Source of the DNA: Acidobacteriota bacterium
GTDB lineage: Bacteria; Acidobacteriota; Blastocatellia; Pyrinomonadales; Pyrinomonadaceae
DNA: 64,000 nucleotides
Direction: 5' to 3'
Assembly: GCA_019639115.1 (NCBI GenBank)
Contig: JAHBSM010000002.1
Location: 186,001-250,000, forward strand
Shown piece by piece: positions 8,639 through 19,321 of this stretch. The translations under genes were made by a program, and so were the position numbers. The number at the start of each line of letters is the position of its first letter. Position 1 is the first letter of the stretch. The notes below the pieces were generated by a model that saw only the letters and a list, made by a program, of their open reading frames with translations, was not told where the DNA came from and did no database searches.

Positions 8639-9631
8639 ATGTTGTTTGATTCCTTCAATCGAAAAATCAAGGATCTGCGCGTATCAGTGACGGATCGCTG
8701 TAATTTTCGATGTTTCTATTGCGATCCTGATCCGGCCCCTTGCACCTCAAGTGATCCGAATCTTTTGACCTTCGACGAGATACACTTTCTCTGTGATGTG
8801 TTCGTCTCTCTCGGGATTGAAAAGATACGGCTGACCGGCGGCGAGCCCATGGTCAGGAAGGGACTCGATCTACTTGTTGCTGAACTCTCAAGCCTCAAAC
8901 GCCGTGGCCTTCAAGAACTCGCTATGATCACTAACGGTAGCAACTTCGCAAGTAAAGCCGCCCTGTTACGATCGAGTGGCCTGGATCGGGTGACCTTGTC
9001 GCTGGACAGTCTAAAGCCGGGCACATTTCGCTCAATTACGGGCTCCGACAAACTCTCCAACGTGCTCGACTCGATTGAGGCCGCCCGATCTGCCGGATAT
9101 CCTTACATAAAGGTCAACGCCGTGATCGTCCGGGGCAGAAATGACGATGAGATCGTTGATCTTGCTCGATTTGCAAGAGGAAGCAATTTAACCGTCAGAT
9201 TCATCGAGTTCATGCCACTTGATAGTGGGCGTATCTGGGATCGCAAACATCTGGTCCCCGCCACTGAGATCCGGGAAACAATAAATTCGGCCTTTCCAAT
9301 AGTTCTTATAAACCCGTTCCGCAGAGGTGAGACAGCATGGAGGTATCGCTTTGCTGACGGCACAGGCGGCGAGATCGGTCTGATCGCTTCCGTCACAAAT
9401 GCCTTTTGCGGCGAATGTTCGCGAATTCGACTAACGGCCGATGGGCAGGTAAGAACATGTTTATTCTCTACCGAAGAATATGACGTAAGAGGATTGCTGA
9501 GAAGCGGCGGGTCTCGAAGCGAGGTAACCGAACTTATTCGTTTTGCTGTCGCAAGAAAAAAGTTTGGCCACACGATTGGTTCCTCAACATTTAAAAATCC
9601 CTCACGGTCGATGAGCTCAATCGGCGGCTAA
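8639..9631 (+). CDS. moaA: GTP 3',8-cyclase
   Basis: Radical-SAM enzyme for the first step of molybdenum cofactor synthesis (GTP to 3',8-cyclo-7,8-dihydro-GTP). The N-terminal SAM cluster motif is Cys21-x3-Cys25-x2-Cys28, the GGEP motif is LTGGEPMVR, and the C-terminal second cluster is CGECSRIRLTADGQVRTC. The protein ends in Gly-Gly, which MoaA needs for activity. At 330 residues it is full length. It sits at the left end of the island, upstream of two molybdoenzyme clusters, behind a Dnr-like box. AGGA precedes the ATG closely. Confidence 0.95.
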   Translation: MLFDSFNRKIKDLRVSVTDRCNFRCFYCDPDPAPCTSSDPNLLTFDEIHFLCDVFVSLGIEKIRLTGGEPMVRKGLDLLVAELSSLKRRGLQELAMITNGSNFASKAALLRSSGLDRVTLSLDSLKPGTFRSITGSDKLSNVLDSIEAARSAGYPYIKVNAVIVRGRNDDEIVDLARFARGSNLTVRFIEFMPLDSGRIWDRKHLVPATEIRETINSAFPIVLINPFRRGETAWRYRFADGTGGEIGLIASVTNAFCGECSRIRLTADGQVRTCLFSTEEYDVRGLLRSGGSRSEVTELIRFAVARKKFGHTIGSSTFKNPSRSMSSIGG

Positions 9632-9647
9632 AAATATTCGTCAAAAC

Positions 9648-9661
9648 ATGACTTAAGTCAT
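9648..9661. promoter_or_regulatory. Fnr/Dnr-type box upstream of the bc/Nxr cluster
   Basis: ATGACTTAAGTCAT is a perfect 14-bp palindrome of the TGAC-N4-GTCA type, centred 72 bp before the start of the flavoprotein gene. It is the likely control site for the long co-oriented gene run 9727-22449. Confidence 0.6.
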
Positions 9662-9726
9662 ATTCTGAGCATTCCAACCCGCATAGCATTCCAACTGTTT
9701 CACTCATTTTGTGACAACAGAAGACT

Positions 9727-11640
9727 ATGATGCGGCTCAACGTTCACGTCCCGGACGCGAACTACCATCAAAACCTGATCTCTTGCCAAGTGGCGTGTCC
9801 CGTTCATACGGACGCACGCGGTTATGTTCGGGCGATTGCGGATGGACGGTTTGAAGAAGCATATTTAATAGCACGCGGTCCGAATCCTTTTGCCTCGATC
9901 TGCGGCCGCATTTGCGGGGCCCCGTGCGAGATCGCCTGCCGCCGCGGAAAGATCCCCAAAGTAAATGACGACGGAATGTTCGTCGGCCGAGACCGACCGA
10001 TCGCAATTCGAGCACTCAAGCGATTTGCTTGCGATCAGTTCGGGCCGGAGGTGAGGCCGACGAGCGAGGTGTTGGACTCGATCAGGAACTTTATACCGCC
10101 CGTCGCCGGAGATGCCGAGGAAATGGCGGCGCTCTTGAGATCCGCGACCTCGAGTTCGATCGAAAAAGGCGATGGCGAAAAGATCGCGATCATTGGAGCC
10201 GGCCCCGCTGGCCTATCGGCCGCTCACGACCTGGCTTTGATGGGATTCAAGCCCGTCGTATTTGAGATCGAGCCTGTCGCAGCGGGAATGCTGGCGGTAG
10301 GCGTTCCGGCATATCGACTGCCGCGCGAGTTGATCGAGAAGGAAGTTGCCGTCATCGAGGCTCTCGGCGTTGAGATTCGTTGCGGAGTAAAGGTTGGCGA
10401 AGATATTTCGTTTGCCGAGCTCCGCGAGGATTCTGCGGCGGTGATCATCGCGGTAGGTGCCAAATCATCACGCGGCCTCGGTTTGACCGGTGAGGATGGT
10501 CCTGGAGTTATCGGAGGCGTCGATCTTCTGCGTGCGGTGTCACTCGGCGAAGATATCGACATGGGAAGTGAGATCGTTGTCATCGGCGGCGGAAATGTTG
10601 CTTATGACGTCGCGAGGTCGGTCGTCCGCCAGATAGCTTTTGACACGGCACGCACGGCCGCGAGGCTTTCCGAGACGGCAAACGTTCACCTGGTCTCGCT
10701 TGAAGATGCGGAAGAAATGCCTGCGGACACGATCGAGATCGTCGAGGGCGACGAGGAAGGCATCAAGCGCAGCAACGGTTGGGGGCCGACCGAGGTGGTC
10801 CGCGATGAAAAAGGCAATGTGACCGGCGTCGGGTTTCGCAAATGCCTGCGCGTCTACGATGAAGATCGAAAATTCTCACCGCTTTACGATGACGAGGAAA
10901 AGAAGGTTATTCGCTGCGACACTGTGCTTCTTGCTGTCGGCCAAGCACCGGCACTTTCTTTTTTGGAGGACGGCGGACTGGACGTAGAGCGAATGCGAGG
11001 CGACTGGCTGAAAGTTGACCCCGTCACACTGCAGACCACTGCCAAAGGGGTCTTTGTCGCAGGCGATCTCGCCCACGGAACGCGTTTGCTGATCGACGCA
11101 GTCGCGTCCGGCAAGGCAGCGGCGCGTTCCGTTTATCAATATCTGACCGGTAACACGCTCGAGCATGAACTAGTGAAAACCCATGTCGTTCTTGACCGAT
11201 ACCGTCGTGAACGCGGTTACGAATCGATCCGCCGCGTCGAGGTGCCGACGATCGAGCCGTCCGAGCGGCTCGAGCATCCCGAGAACGTGGTCGAGATCGG
11301 TTACAGCCGCGATGAAGCGATGCGTGAGGCTTCCCGTTGTCTTGATTGCGGCGTAACGCCTGTGTTTGACGGTAGCCGGTGCGTGCTTTGCGGTGGCTGC
11401 GCTGACGTTTGCCCGACCGAATGTTTGAAGCTGATCTCACTCGACAATCTGGAGTTTGACACTGATATCGGACAAATGATCGATTCGTCAATTGGCAAAG
11501 ACGTCGATCTAAGCGAAAACTCGGCGATCCTGAAGGACGAGGATCGCTGCATTCGGTGTGCTCTATGTGCGATCCGCTGTCCTGTCGATGCGATCTCGAT
11601 GGAACGAGTCACATTTTCAACAAATTGGAGTTCTGTATGA
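9727..11640 (+). CDS. GltD-like NAD(P)H:acceptor flavoprotein with ferredoxin domain
   Basis: This 637-residue protein resembles the small subunit of glutamate synthase fused to a ferredoxin. The N-terminal Fe-S domain has Cys20, Cys24, Cys59, Cys63, Cys67 and Cys71. An FAD-binding GxGxxG (IIGAGPAGLSAA) lies near residue 155, and an NAD(P)-binding GGGNVAYDVA near 285. Two 4Fe-4S motifs lie at the C-terminus (CVLCGGCADVCP and CIRCALCAIRCP). No GltB partner is present. It overlaps the Rieske gene by 4 bp, so it is probably an electron-input or output subunit linking NAD(P)H to the bc complex. The bc-complex gene sets of anammox bacteria, as I recall, contain a similar subunit. Confidence 0.85.
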   Translation: MMRLNVHVPDANYHQNLISCQVACPVHTDARGYVRAIADGRFEEAYLIARGPNPFASICGRICGAPCEIACRRGKIPKVNDDGMFVGRDRPIAIRALKRFACDQFGPEVRPTSEVLDSIRNFIPPVAGDAEEMAALLRSATSSSIEKGDGEKIAIIGAGPAGLSAAHDLALMGFKPVVFEIEPVAAGMLAVGVPAYRLPRELIEKEVAVIEALGVEIRCGVKVGEDISFAELREDSAAVIIAVGAKSSRGLGLTGEDGPGVIGGVDLLRAVSLGEDIDMGSEIVVIGGGNVAYDVARSVVRQIAFDTARTAARLSETANVHLVSLEDAEEMPADTIEIVEGDEEGIKRSNGWGPTEVVRDEKGNVTGVGFRKCLRVYDEDRKFSPLYDDEEKKVIRCDTVLLAVGQAPALSFLEDGGLDVERMRGDWLKVDPVTLQTTAKGVFVAGDLAHGTRLLIDAVASGKAAARSVYQYLTGNTLEHELVKTHVVLDRYRRERGYESIRRVEVPTIEPSERLEHPENVVEIGYSRDEAMREASRCLDCGVTPVFDGSRCVLCGGCADVCPTECLKLISLDNLEFDTDIGQMIDSSIGKDVDLSENSAILKDEDRCIRCALCAIRCPVDAISMERVTFSTNWSSV

Positions 11641-12116
11641 CAACACATCCAAGTGAAAAGAGATCACGTTTTGACCCAGAACCGATGCCCCGGCGGGATT
11701 TTCTGGGACTCGCAGCCCTGGGTTCGATGGCGGCGGCATTCGCACTCTCAATCTTTGGGATGCTCAAACTTCCAAAGGCAGCCGTGTCGGCTTCGCCGGC
11801 AAAGAAATTCAATGTCGCGTTACCAGACACGTTGCCGGAGGGTGAAGCCTTTGTACCGCCGGGGCGAAACGTCGCGGTCTTTCGAGATGCCGATGGTGTC
11901 TTTGCGATCTCGACCGTTTGCACCCATTTAGGATGCATCGTGAAGACAAGCGCGGCCGGATTTGACTGTCCCTGTCACGGGTCGGGTTTTCAAAAAGACG
12001 GAACGGTAAGGAAAGGGCCGGCCCCGACACCGCTGCCATGGCTGAGAGTCTCAAAAAATGGAGGCGTTCTCACCATTGACGAGGAAGCAACTGTAAAGAC
12101 CGGAACAAAGGTGTAG
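11637..12116 (+). CDS. Rieske iron-sulfur protein of a bc-type complex
   Basis: This 159-residue protein has a Tat-type N-terminus (MPRRDFLGLAALGSMAAAF) that also serves as the membrane anchor. The periplasmic domain carries the 2Fe-2S motifs CTHLGC and CPCHGS. It would take electrons from quinol at the Qo site of the cytochrome b encoded next and pass them to the heptaheme cytochrome c. The start ATG overlaps the stop codon of the flavoprotein gene (ATGA), implying coupled translation. Confidence 0.93.
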   Translation: MTTHPSEKRSRFDPEPMPRRDFLGLAALGSMAAAFALSIFGMLKLPKAAVSASPAKKFNVALPDTLPEGEAFVPPGRNVAVFRDADGVFAISTVCTHLGCIVKTSAAGFDCPCHGSGFQKDGTVRKGPAPTPLPWLRVSKNGGVLTIDEEATVKTGTKV

Positions 12117-12119
12117 ATC

Positions 12120-13667
12120 ATGAAAGCAGAAGGCTATTCAGCATTACACGAATTCTGGATCAATCTGCGAGCCATCCCGAATCACGTCTATCGGGCGATG
12201 TTTCGCGGCGGTCCGCCAAAGACCGATCGCACGCGGTCGTCGTTTATCTTCGGCAACGTCTTTCTCCATCTTCATTCGGTCCGCACACACCTCTGGAGCC
12301 TGCGTTGGAGCACGACGATGGGGCTCGGCATAATGACGACCGCAGCATTTCTGATAACACTGGTCACCGGCATCCTGCTGATGTTCTATTACAAGCCGTA
12401 TCCGGACGTGGCCTATCAATCGATCAAGGACATTCATTTCATCGTACCGACGGGCCGGTTCATGCGAAATATTCACCGCTGGGCCGCCAACGTGATGGTG
12501 ATCGCCGTCATCCTGCATATGGCGAGGGCGTTTTACACGGCCTCGTACCGGAAACCGCGGGAATTTAACTGGTTCATTGGTTGGGGTTTGCTGGTAACTA
12601 CATTGGGCTTGTCATTTACGGGCTATCTGCTTCCTTGGGACCAACTCGCATACTGGGCGATCACGATCGGAGCCAATATCGCCCAGAGTCCTCGTGAGAT
12701 CACTGATGCACTTGGAATCACGGCTTGGGCAGATATCGGCGGCCTGCAGCGCGAGATCTTGCTCGGTTCCGATAAGGTCGGCGAGGAAGCATTGATCAGA
12801 TTCTATCTGCTTCACGTGATGATCTTGCCTCTGGCGCTTGTCATGTTGATGGCCGTGCATTTCTGGAGGATAAGAAAGGATGGCGGGCTCGCGAAACCGG
12901 CGAACGCGGATGAACTGGTTGCCGAGGAAGCGAAAGAATTCTATCCGGTCTTCACCGACGCACCGACGAAAACATATCATCTTGCCGCCGTCGTCAAAGG
13001 CAAAACATCAGCGGTCGGCAGCGGGCCGGAGCACACCGTTCCGTCAATGCCGCACCTATTTTACGCCGAGCTGGGGGTACTGATGCTGACGACATTGATC
13101 TGCGTCGCCCTTGCGTTTGTCTCCGACGCACCGTTGAAAGAGCTCGCAAATCCGCTCGTTCCTGAGAATCCGGCAAAAGCACCGTGGTATTTCCTCGGGC
13201 TGCAAGAGATCGTCTCGTTCTCGGCATTCATGGGCGGCATTGGCATTCCAATGCTGTGCGTGATCGGCTTGGGTCTGATCCCATTTCTCGACCGTGAAAA
13301 GGAAGGAACAGGCGAATGGTTTGGCGGTCCGGGTGGCTGGAAACTGGTCAAATGGTCGATCGTTGTCGGATTCGTGGCCTCTATCGGTGTCGAGGCTTTT
13401 GCGATCCACTTCGGTTGGCTGCGGGAGTGGTTCCCCGATATCCCTCAGCTGTTTATTACATTTATCAATCCCGGGACGGTCCTGACGGCGATCTACGCGG
13501 CGTATTCGATATGGGCCGTTCGAAGATACAACTCGACTCGTGCAGGTGCACTGGCCCTGTTTACGTGCTTTCTATGCGGTTTCATTGTGTTGACCGTGAT
13601 CGGTACATATTTCCGCGGGCCGAACTGGGATTTCTTCTGGTCGCCGTCTGATTGGGGAGGCCATTGA
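12120..13667 (+). CDS. Cytochrome b of a bc-type complex (b6/subunit IV fusion)
   Basis: This 515-residue integral membrane protein joins a cytochrome b6 part and a subunit IV part. The b6 part has paired haem ligands in RNIHRWAANVMVIAVILHMA and LLHVMILPLALVMLMAVHFW. The C-terminal half has three to four helices and a Qo segment KAPWYFLGLQE, in which PWY replaces the PEWY of classical bc1/b6f. A soluble loop of about 60 residues separates the halves. It starts 4 bp after the Rieske stop codon and is followed 5 bp later by the multihaem cytochrome gene. Confidence 0.93.
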   Translation: MKAEGYSALHEFWINLRAIPNHVYRAMFRGGPPKTDRTRSSFIFGNVFLHLHSVRTHLWSLRWSTTMGLGIMTTAAFLITLVTGILLMFYYKPYPDVAYQSIKDIHFIVPTGRFMRNIHRWAANVMVIAVILHMARAFYTASYRKPREFNWFIGWGLLVTTLGLSFTGYLLPWDQLAYWAITIGANIAQSPREITDALGITAWADIGGLQREILLGSDKVGEEALIRFYLLHVMILPLALVMLMAVHFWRIRKDGGLAKPANADELVAEEAKEFYPVFTDAPTKTYHLAAVVKGKTSAVGSGPEHTVPSMPHLFYAELGVLMLTTLICVALAFVSDAPLKELANPLVPENPAKAPWYFLGLQEIVSFSAFMGGIGIPMLCVIGLGLIPFLDREKEGTGEWFGGPGGWKLVKWSIVVGFVASIGVEAFAIHFGWLREWFPDIPQLFITFINPGTVLTAIYAAYSIWAVRRYNSTRAGALALFTCFLCGFIVLTVIGTYFRGPNWDFFWSPSDWGGH

Positions 13668-13671
13668 CGCA

Positions 13672-15333
13672 ATGAACAAGAATAAATATCTGTTGATGGT
13701 TTCAAGTATCGGCGTGTTCCTGCTCCTCGCTGCCGCAGCCGTGTCCGAGAACTTCATGAAAGACTGGCACGGCATCCAGGGGAACGCTAAGTCCACGGAA
13801 GGCCCGATCGATCAACGCCTCCGGCAGATAGTGAACCCGCAACTCAAAGTCACAGACCGCTGCGTTACTTGCCATGTCGGGATGGCATCCGGCGAACAGA
13901 TCACGACCGACCAGAAAGTTGGAGCAACTCACATGCCGGTCGTCCATTCCCCGACCGAGATCGGCTGCACGACTTGTCACGGCGGACAAGGACAGGCAAC
14001 TGAGAAAGACGACGCTCACGGGAATGTTCACTTCTGGACCGAGCCGATGCTGCCCGCGAAGTATGCCTACGCAAGCTGCGGAACCTGTCACACGCCGCTC
14101 AATGTACCAAATCTGCCGAGGCTCGAGAACGCCCGTAAGACGTTTGAAAGACTAGACTGTTACGCGTGTCATCGCCTCGACGGCCGCGGCGGCACGCTGC
14201 GTCCGGGCGGCAATCTGACCGGCATGGAAGGCCCCGACCTATCCCATGTCGGCCTCAAAGGCTACAACGCTGAATGGTACGCGGCTCACCTGCAAAAGTC
14301 TCAGCAGGCGACTGAAGCGGCTTGGAAAACGTTATTTCGTGAGGTAAATGAAGCAGACCGCTCGGCTCTGAAGATATTTCTCGATACCCAAATGGGTGCA
14401 CCTAAACTAATTGAGGCAAAGGCTCAGTTCAACACGGTTGGATGTGCAGGCTGCCACACGGTGGGCACGTTTGGCGGCGATGCAGGCGTGAATCTATCGC
14501 TCTCCGGTTTCAAAGATCCGAACCAGCTTAACTTCTCAAAAGTTCCGGGCGATCACACTCTAACCAACTGGGTCGTCCAGCATTTCCGTTCACCTGCGTC
14601 CACGGTGGCGGGTTCGCAAATGCCCGCACTTGGCTTGTCTGATAGCCAGATCGACCTGCTGACGCTCTATACACTTTCGCTCAGACGGCGCACTTTGCCC
14701 GACGTTTATCTTCCGAAAGACCGCGTCCGGGCAATGCGTTTCGGCGAGCGCGAGTTTGCTAAGGACGGCGAGACCATTTACACCGCAGTGTGTTCAAGTT
14801 GTCACGCGGCAGACGGCCGTGGAACCCGTTTTCCGGGCCTTGTTCCGAATCCGTCGATAACAAGTCCTGAGTTCCTGCAGCTTGCCTCTGACGATTTTCT
14901 CTTCCAAACGATACGGAATGGCCGACCAGGACGTCCGATGCTGGCTTGGGGTGACCGTGTGAATGGATTCAACGACGAAGAGATTCGCGCTGTTATCGCC
15001 TACATTCGCTGGCTCGGTGGGAACATCCAGGCACAACCTGATTCCAAGGCTCAATTGTGGGCGCGAGGTGATGCATCATACGGAGCCACACTTTTTACTT
15101 CAAATTGCGCGGGTTGTCATGGAAAAAATGGTGTCGGTGCAGATGGTCCGGCGCTCAACAACAAAATGTTTTTGTCGAGCGTTTCAGACACCTTTCTGGT
15201 CGGGACGATCACACGTGGTAGGAGCGGGACTGTGATGCAAGGATTCGGAGATCCGTCGCCGATCCGCAGAGCATTAACCCAAGCCGAGGTCGAGTCGATC
15301 GTGGTTTATATACGTTCATTAGGCGCAAAATAG
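13672..15333 (+). CDS. Membrane-anchored heptaheme cytochrome c
   Basis: This 553-residue protein has an N-terminal hydrophobic anchor (residues 5-24) and seven CxxCH haem motifs: CVTCH, CTTCH, CGTCH, CYACH, CAGCH, CSSCH and CAGCH. The N-terminal four are closely spaced. The last three sit in cytochrome c553/cbb3-type folds, suggesting a fusion of a tetrahaem-like module with three monohaem modules. Placed between cytochrome b and the molybdoenzyme, it most likely conducts electrons between the bc complex and the periplasmic alpha/beta/gamma oxidoreductase. Confidence 0.92.
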   Translation: MNKNKYLLMVSSIGVFLLLAAAAVSENFMKDWHGIQGNAKSTEGPIDQRLRQIVNPQLKVTDRCVTCHVGMASGEQITTDQKVGATHMPVVHSPTEIGCTTCHGGQGQATEKDDAHGNVHFWTEPMLPAKYAYASCGTCHTPLNVPNLPRLENARKTFERLDCYACHRLDGRGGTLRPGGNLTGMEGPDLSHVGLKGYNAEWYAAHLQKSQQATEAAWKTLFREVNEADRSALKIFLDTQMGAPKLIEAKAQFNTVGCAGCHTVGTFGGDAGVNLSLSGFKDPNQLNFSKVPGDHTLTNWVVQHFRSPASTVAGSQMPALGLSDSQIDLLTLYTLSLRRRTLPDVYLPKDRVRAMRFGEREFAKDGETIYTAVCSSCHAADGRGTRFPGLVPNPSITSPEFLQLASDDFLFQTIRNGRPGRPMLAWGDRVNGFNDEEIRAVIAYIRWLGGNIQAQPDSKAQLWARGDASYGATLFTSNCAGCHGKNGVGADGPALNNKMFLSSVSDTFLVGTITRGRSGTVMQGFGDPSPIRRALTQAEVESIVVYIRSLGAK

Positions 15334-15356
15334 TTGAGCATAAAACGAGGAATGAT

Positions 15357-18300
15357 ATGAAAAAAGAGATCTCAAGACGCGAATTTATGGCGAGGATCAC
15401 TGCAGCCGGATTTGGGGCGCTGGTGGCATCAACAACAAATGCCTGGGGCCTTGAGGCAATAGCAAATCCGTTGGCCGCCTATCCGAACCGTGATTGGGAA
15501 AAGGTCTATCGCGACCTGTGGGCTTATGATTCGCGTTATACATTTACCTGTGCTCCAAACGACACGCACAACTGTTTGCTCAACGCGCATGTCCGTCAGG
15601 GTGTGATCACACGCATCGGCCCGACAATGAAATATGGCGAGGCCGTCGATCTGCTCGGCAACGGCACTTCGCATCGGTGGGATCCGCGTGTCTGCCAGAA
15701 GGGCCTTGCTCTAACGCGGCGCTTTTATGGCGACCGGCGAGTAAACGGAACGATGGTCCGAGCCGGTTATAAGAAATGGTACGAGGCAGGTTTCCCTCGC
15801 GGTGCCGACGGGCGTCCGCCTGAACAATATTTCCAGCGCGCTCGCGATGAATGGGTGCGAATGTCACATGACGAAGGGGCCGTTATTGTGGCAGCTGCGC
15901 TGAAGAACATCGCCGAAACATACACCGGCGACGAGGGCAAGCGAAAGCTCAAGGAACAGCATTACGACGAAGCGACGATCGAGGCCACGCAGGGCGTCGG
16001 TACGCAGGTTATGAAGTTTCGCGGCGGCATGCCGCTGCTTGGTATGACGCGTGTTTTCGGAATGTACCGAATGGCGAATTCGATCGCCTTGCTTGATTCG
16101 CACATCCGCGGAGTCGGGCCCGACAAGGCGATGGGGCCCAAGGGCTTTGACAATTATTCATGGCACACTGATCTGCCACCCGGCCACACGATGGTTACGG
16201 GCCAGCAGACTGTCGAATTCGATCTCAACTCAGTCGAGCAAGCCAAAACCGTTGTCGTCTGGGGAATGAACTGGATCACCACGAAGATGCCAGACGCACA
16301 CTGGCTGACCGAGGCTCGAATGAAAGGCACACGGGTCGTCGTGATCGCCTGCGAATACTCGGCTACGGCCACGAAAGGAGACGATGTCCTAGTCGTCCGT
16401 CCCGGAACTACGCCGGCTCTCGCACTCGGTTGTGCCAACGTCATCATGCAGGAAAACCTGTATGACAAGGAATATGTGCAGCAGTGGACGGACATGCCGA
16501 TCCTTGTCCGGATGGACACGCTCAAATATCTCAAGGCAGCAGAAGTTTTCGGCGGCGATCCGGCAGTTCTAAAACAGACATTTATCGTAAAGGATGGTGA
16601 AAAGGCACCTCCGCCTATCCAACAGACGGTGAAGAATGTCGTGCCCGAAAAGCTCCGGCTTGAATGGGGCGATTACGTCTTTTGGGATGCGAAAAAGAAT
16701 GCTGCTCAGCCGCTCACGCGTGACGATGTTGGTAAGAATTCCAAGGCTGTCGACGCAATGCTTGAGGGCTCGATCGAGGTCACGCTCGCCGACGGTACCA
16801 AGGTAAGATGTCGTCCAGTCTTCGATCTCGTCAAGGAGTACGCGTCACATTTCACGCCGCAGACCGTTGAGGAACTGACTTGGGCTCCGGCCGCCGCCGT
16901 GCAGAAACTGGCCCGGCATTTTGCCCAAGATCCCGGGACGACACTTTTTGCATTGGGAATGGGCCCGAACCAGTTCTTTAACAGCGATAACAAGGACCGC
17001 GACGTATTCCTGCTCGCGTCTCTCACGGGAAATGTCGGCAAGATCGGTGGCAACGTCGGATCTTATGCCGGAAATTATCGCACCGCACTGTTTAACGGAG
17101 CACCGCAGTACATTAACGAGGATCCATTCGACATTGAGCTAGACGAAACAAAACCCGCTCGCCCGAAGCAGTATTGGAGGGCAGAATCGGCCCACTACTA
17201 TAATCATGAGGACCATCCTCTGCGCGTGGGTAACGCGCTTTTGACCGGCAAGTCCCATATGCCGTGCCCTACGAAATCGCTCTGGTTCGCCAACGCCAAT
17301 TCGATCCTCGGTAATGTCAAATGGCACTACAACATGGTCGTCAACGCTCTGCCCAAGATCGAATTGATCGCGGTCAACGAGTGGTGGTGGTCGACGTCAT
17401 GCGAATGGGCGGACGTCGTTTTCGGCGTAGATTCCTGGGCGGAGCTTAAACATCCGGACATGACGGCGTCGGTCACAAATCCGTTCCTGCTTGTCTTTCC
17501 AAAAACTCCGATCCCTCGGATCTTCAATACGATCGGCGATATCGAGGTTTACGCTACGGTTGCGTCAAAACTCGCTGATCTGACTGGGGACAATCGCTTT
17601 AACGACTACTGGAAATTTGTCCGCGAGGATAGGACGGACGTCTATCTGCAGCGGATACTCGACCATTCGACCAACACTAAGGGCTATAAGTTCAGCGATC
17701 TTCACGAAAAGGCGATCAACGGCGTACCGGCAATCATCAACAGCCGAACGACGCCTAAGAATGTCGGATACGATCAATTAGTCGACGCGACACCTTGGTA
17801 CACAAAGAGCGGCAGGCTCGAATTCTATCGCGAAGAGGATGAGTTTATCGACGCCGGCGAGAATCTGCCCGTTCACCGCGAACCGGTTGATTCGACATTC
17901 TATGAGCCAAATATCATCATATCGGCGCCACACGAAGCGATGCGGCCGAAGACCCCGGAGGATTACGGCGTAAAACGCGACGACCTAAGCTGCGAAACTC
18001 GCTGCGGCCGCAACGTCATCTACACTTGGGCAGAAGCGAAACAGACGGCTCATCCTCTGATCAAGGACGATTACAAGTTCATATTCCACACGCCGAAATT
18101 CCGCCACGGTTCGCACACCACACCGATCGACACGGATATGAACGCCATGCTTTTTGGGCCGTTCGGCGATATCTACCGCCGGGACAAGCGCTCGCCGTTT
18201 GTCACCGAGGGATACGTCGATATCAATCCTTCGGACGCTCAAGAGCTCGGCGTCAATGACGGCGATTATGTGTGGATAGACGCCGATCCCGAGGATCGTC

Positions 18301-18794
18301 CGTTCCGCGGATGGCAAAAGGATAAGAAGAATTATGCATTCGCCCGGCTGCTCTGCCGTGCAAGGTATTATCCGGGTACGCCCCGCGGCGTGACGCGTAT
18401 GTGGTTCAACATGTACGGCGCGACGCCCGGTTCGCAGCAGGGACAGCAAGAGCGTAAGGACGGCCTAGCAAAGAATCCGCGGACAAACTACCAAGCCATG
18501 TTCCGCTCCGGCTCGCATCAATCTGCGACCCGCGGCTGGCTGAAACCGACCTGGATGACCGATTCGCTGGTTCGCAAAGGAATGTTCGGCCAAGAGATGG
18601 GCAAGGGTTTTGCGGCCGATATTCACTGTCCAACGGGTGCTCCGCGTGAATCATTTATAAAGATCACCAAGGCCGAACCCGGCGGCATCGGCGACGAGCC
18701 GCTATGGCGTCCGACCAAGCTTGGCATCCGGCCGAGAAATGAATCGGATGCAATGAAGCGTTACATTGCAGGAGATTTTGTCGGCAAGAAGTAG
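15357..18794 (+). CDS. NxrA/NarG-type molybdopterin oxidoreductase, alpha subunit (periplasmic)
   Basis: This 1145-residue catalytic subunit belongs to the type II DMSO reductase family. A Tat signal ([20 protein letters not shown]) sends it to the periplasm, unlike classical NarG. The [4Fe-4S] FS0 ligands read Cys65-x3-Asp69-x3-Cys73 and Cys113; NarG of E. coli has His-x3-Cys-x3-Cys. The Mo ligand is Asp272 in HTDLPPGH. The segment WEKVYRD and CAPNDTHNC match what I recall of nitrite oxidoreductase NxrA from Nitrospira and anammox bacteria. The physiological direction (nitrate reduction or nitrite oxidation) cannot be read from sequence. Chlorate/perchlorate reductase-like activity is a less likely alternative. 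Confidence 0.88.
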   Translation: MKKEISRREFMARITAAGFGALVASTTNAWGLEAIANPLAAYPNRDWEKVYRDLWAYDSRYTFTCAPNDTHNCLLNAHVRQGVITRIGPTMKYGEAVDLLGNGTSHRWDPRVCQKGLALTRRFYGDRRVNGTMVRAGYKKWYEAGFPRGADGRPPEQYFQRARDEWVRMSHDEGAVIVAAALKNIAETYTGDEGKRKLKEQHYDEATIEATQGVGTQVMKFRGGMPLLGMTRVFGMYRMANSIALLDSHIRGVGPDKAMGPKGFDNYSWHTDLPPGHTMVTGQQTVEFDLNSVEQAKTVVVWGMNWITTKMPDAHWLTEARMKGTRVVVIACEYSATATKGDDVLVVRPGTTPALALGCANVIMQENLYDKEYVQQWTDMPILVRMDTLKYLKAAEVFGGDPAVLKQTFIVKDGEKAPPPIQQTVKNVVPEKLRLEWGDYVFWDAKKNAAQPLTRDDVGKNSKAVDAMLEGSIEVTLADGTKVRCRPVFDLVKEYASHFTPQTVEELTWAPAAAVQKLARHFAQDPGTTLFALGMGPNQFFNSDNKDRDVFLLASLTGNVGKIGGNVGSYAGNYRTALFNGAPQYINEDPFDIELDETKPARPKQYWRAESAHYYNHEDHPLRVGNALLTGKSHMPCPTKSLWFANANSILGNVKWHYNMVVNALPKIELIAVNEWWWSTSCEWADVVFGVDSWAELKHPDMTASVTNPFLLVFPKTPIPRIFNTIGDIEVYATVASKLADLTGDNRFNDYWKFVREDRTDVYLQRILDHSTNTKGYKFSDLHEKAINGVPAIINSRTTPKNVGYDQLVDATPWYTKSGRLEFYREEDEFIDAGENLPVHREPVDSTFYEPNIIISAPHEAMRPKTPEDYGVKRDDLSCETRCGRNVIYTWAEAKQTAHPLIKDDYKFIFHTPKFRHGSHTTPIDTDMNAMLFGPFGDIYRRDKRSPFVTEGYVDINPSDAQELGVNDGDYVWIDADPEDRPFRGWQKDKKNYAFARLLCRARYYPGTPRGVTRMWFNMYGATPGSQQGQQERKDGLAKNPRTNYQAMFRSGSHQSATRGWLKPTWMTDSLVRKGMFGQEMGKGFAADIHCPTGAPRESFIKITKAEPGGIGDEPLWRPTKLGIRPRNESDAMKRYIAGDFVGKK

Positions 18795-18802
18795 TGAACT
18801 AA

Positions 18803-19321
18803 ATGGATCCGGCACGAATACACATTTTTCTGAACTACATTCCACTTATCGGGATGGCACTCGGCCTTGCGCTGCTCCTTTATGGAATGTGGCGGCGGGA
18901 CAGCTACGTCATGCGGGCGAGTCTAGGATTATTCGTCGTAACGTCGTTGGTTACGTTAGCGGTCTACGCAACGGGTGAGATAGCCGGGAAGGGAGCTCAC
19001 CTTATGTCCGGACCGCCCTGGAGAAATATAGTCGCCCACAGGACCTCTGCCCTGCCAACATTTGTCGCGATCGAACTGACTGGCGTACTAGCTCTCGTCG
19101 GTCTGATCCGGATGATCCGCGGTAAGGCTTTTGCTCGATGGAACGCACTCGTTGTTCTTGTCCTCGCGATCGCCTCCCTTGCTCTGGCCGCCCGGACAAC
19201 GCATGTCGGCAGGCAGATCTTCGTTCTCGAGACGTCATCTGCGACCCTTACAATAACGCCGCACCCAAGCTCTAAAGACGGAAAAGATAACAATACGGAG
19301 AAAAAACTATGGCACGCGTAA
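18803..19321 (+). CDS. Small membrane protein between alpha and beta subunit genes
   Basis: This 172-residue protein has four hydrophobic helices (about residues 8-27, 36-55, 78-103 and 110-128) and a hydrophilic tail. His6 near the N-terminus and His85 and His127 near the helices could bind haem, so a membrane cytochrome role is possible but unproven. It overlaps the beta-subunit gene by 13 bp and is surely co-expressed with it. I do not recognise a named family. Confidence 0.75.
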   Translation: MDPARIHIFLNYIPLIGMALGLALLLYGMWRRDSYVMRASLGLFVVTSLVTLAVYATGEIAGKGAHLMSGPPWRNIVAHRTSALPTFVAIELTGVLALVGLIRMIRGKAFARWNALVVLVLAIASLALAARTTHVGRQIFVLETSSATLTITPHPSSKDGKDNNTEKKLWHA

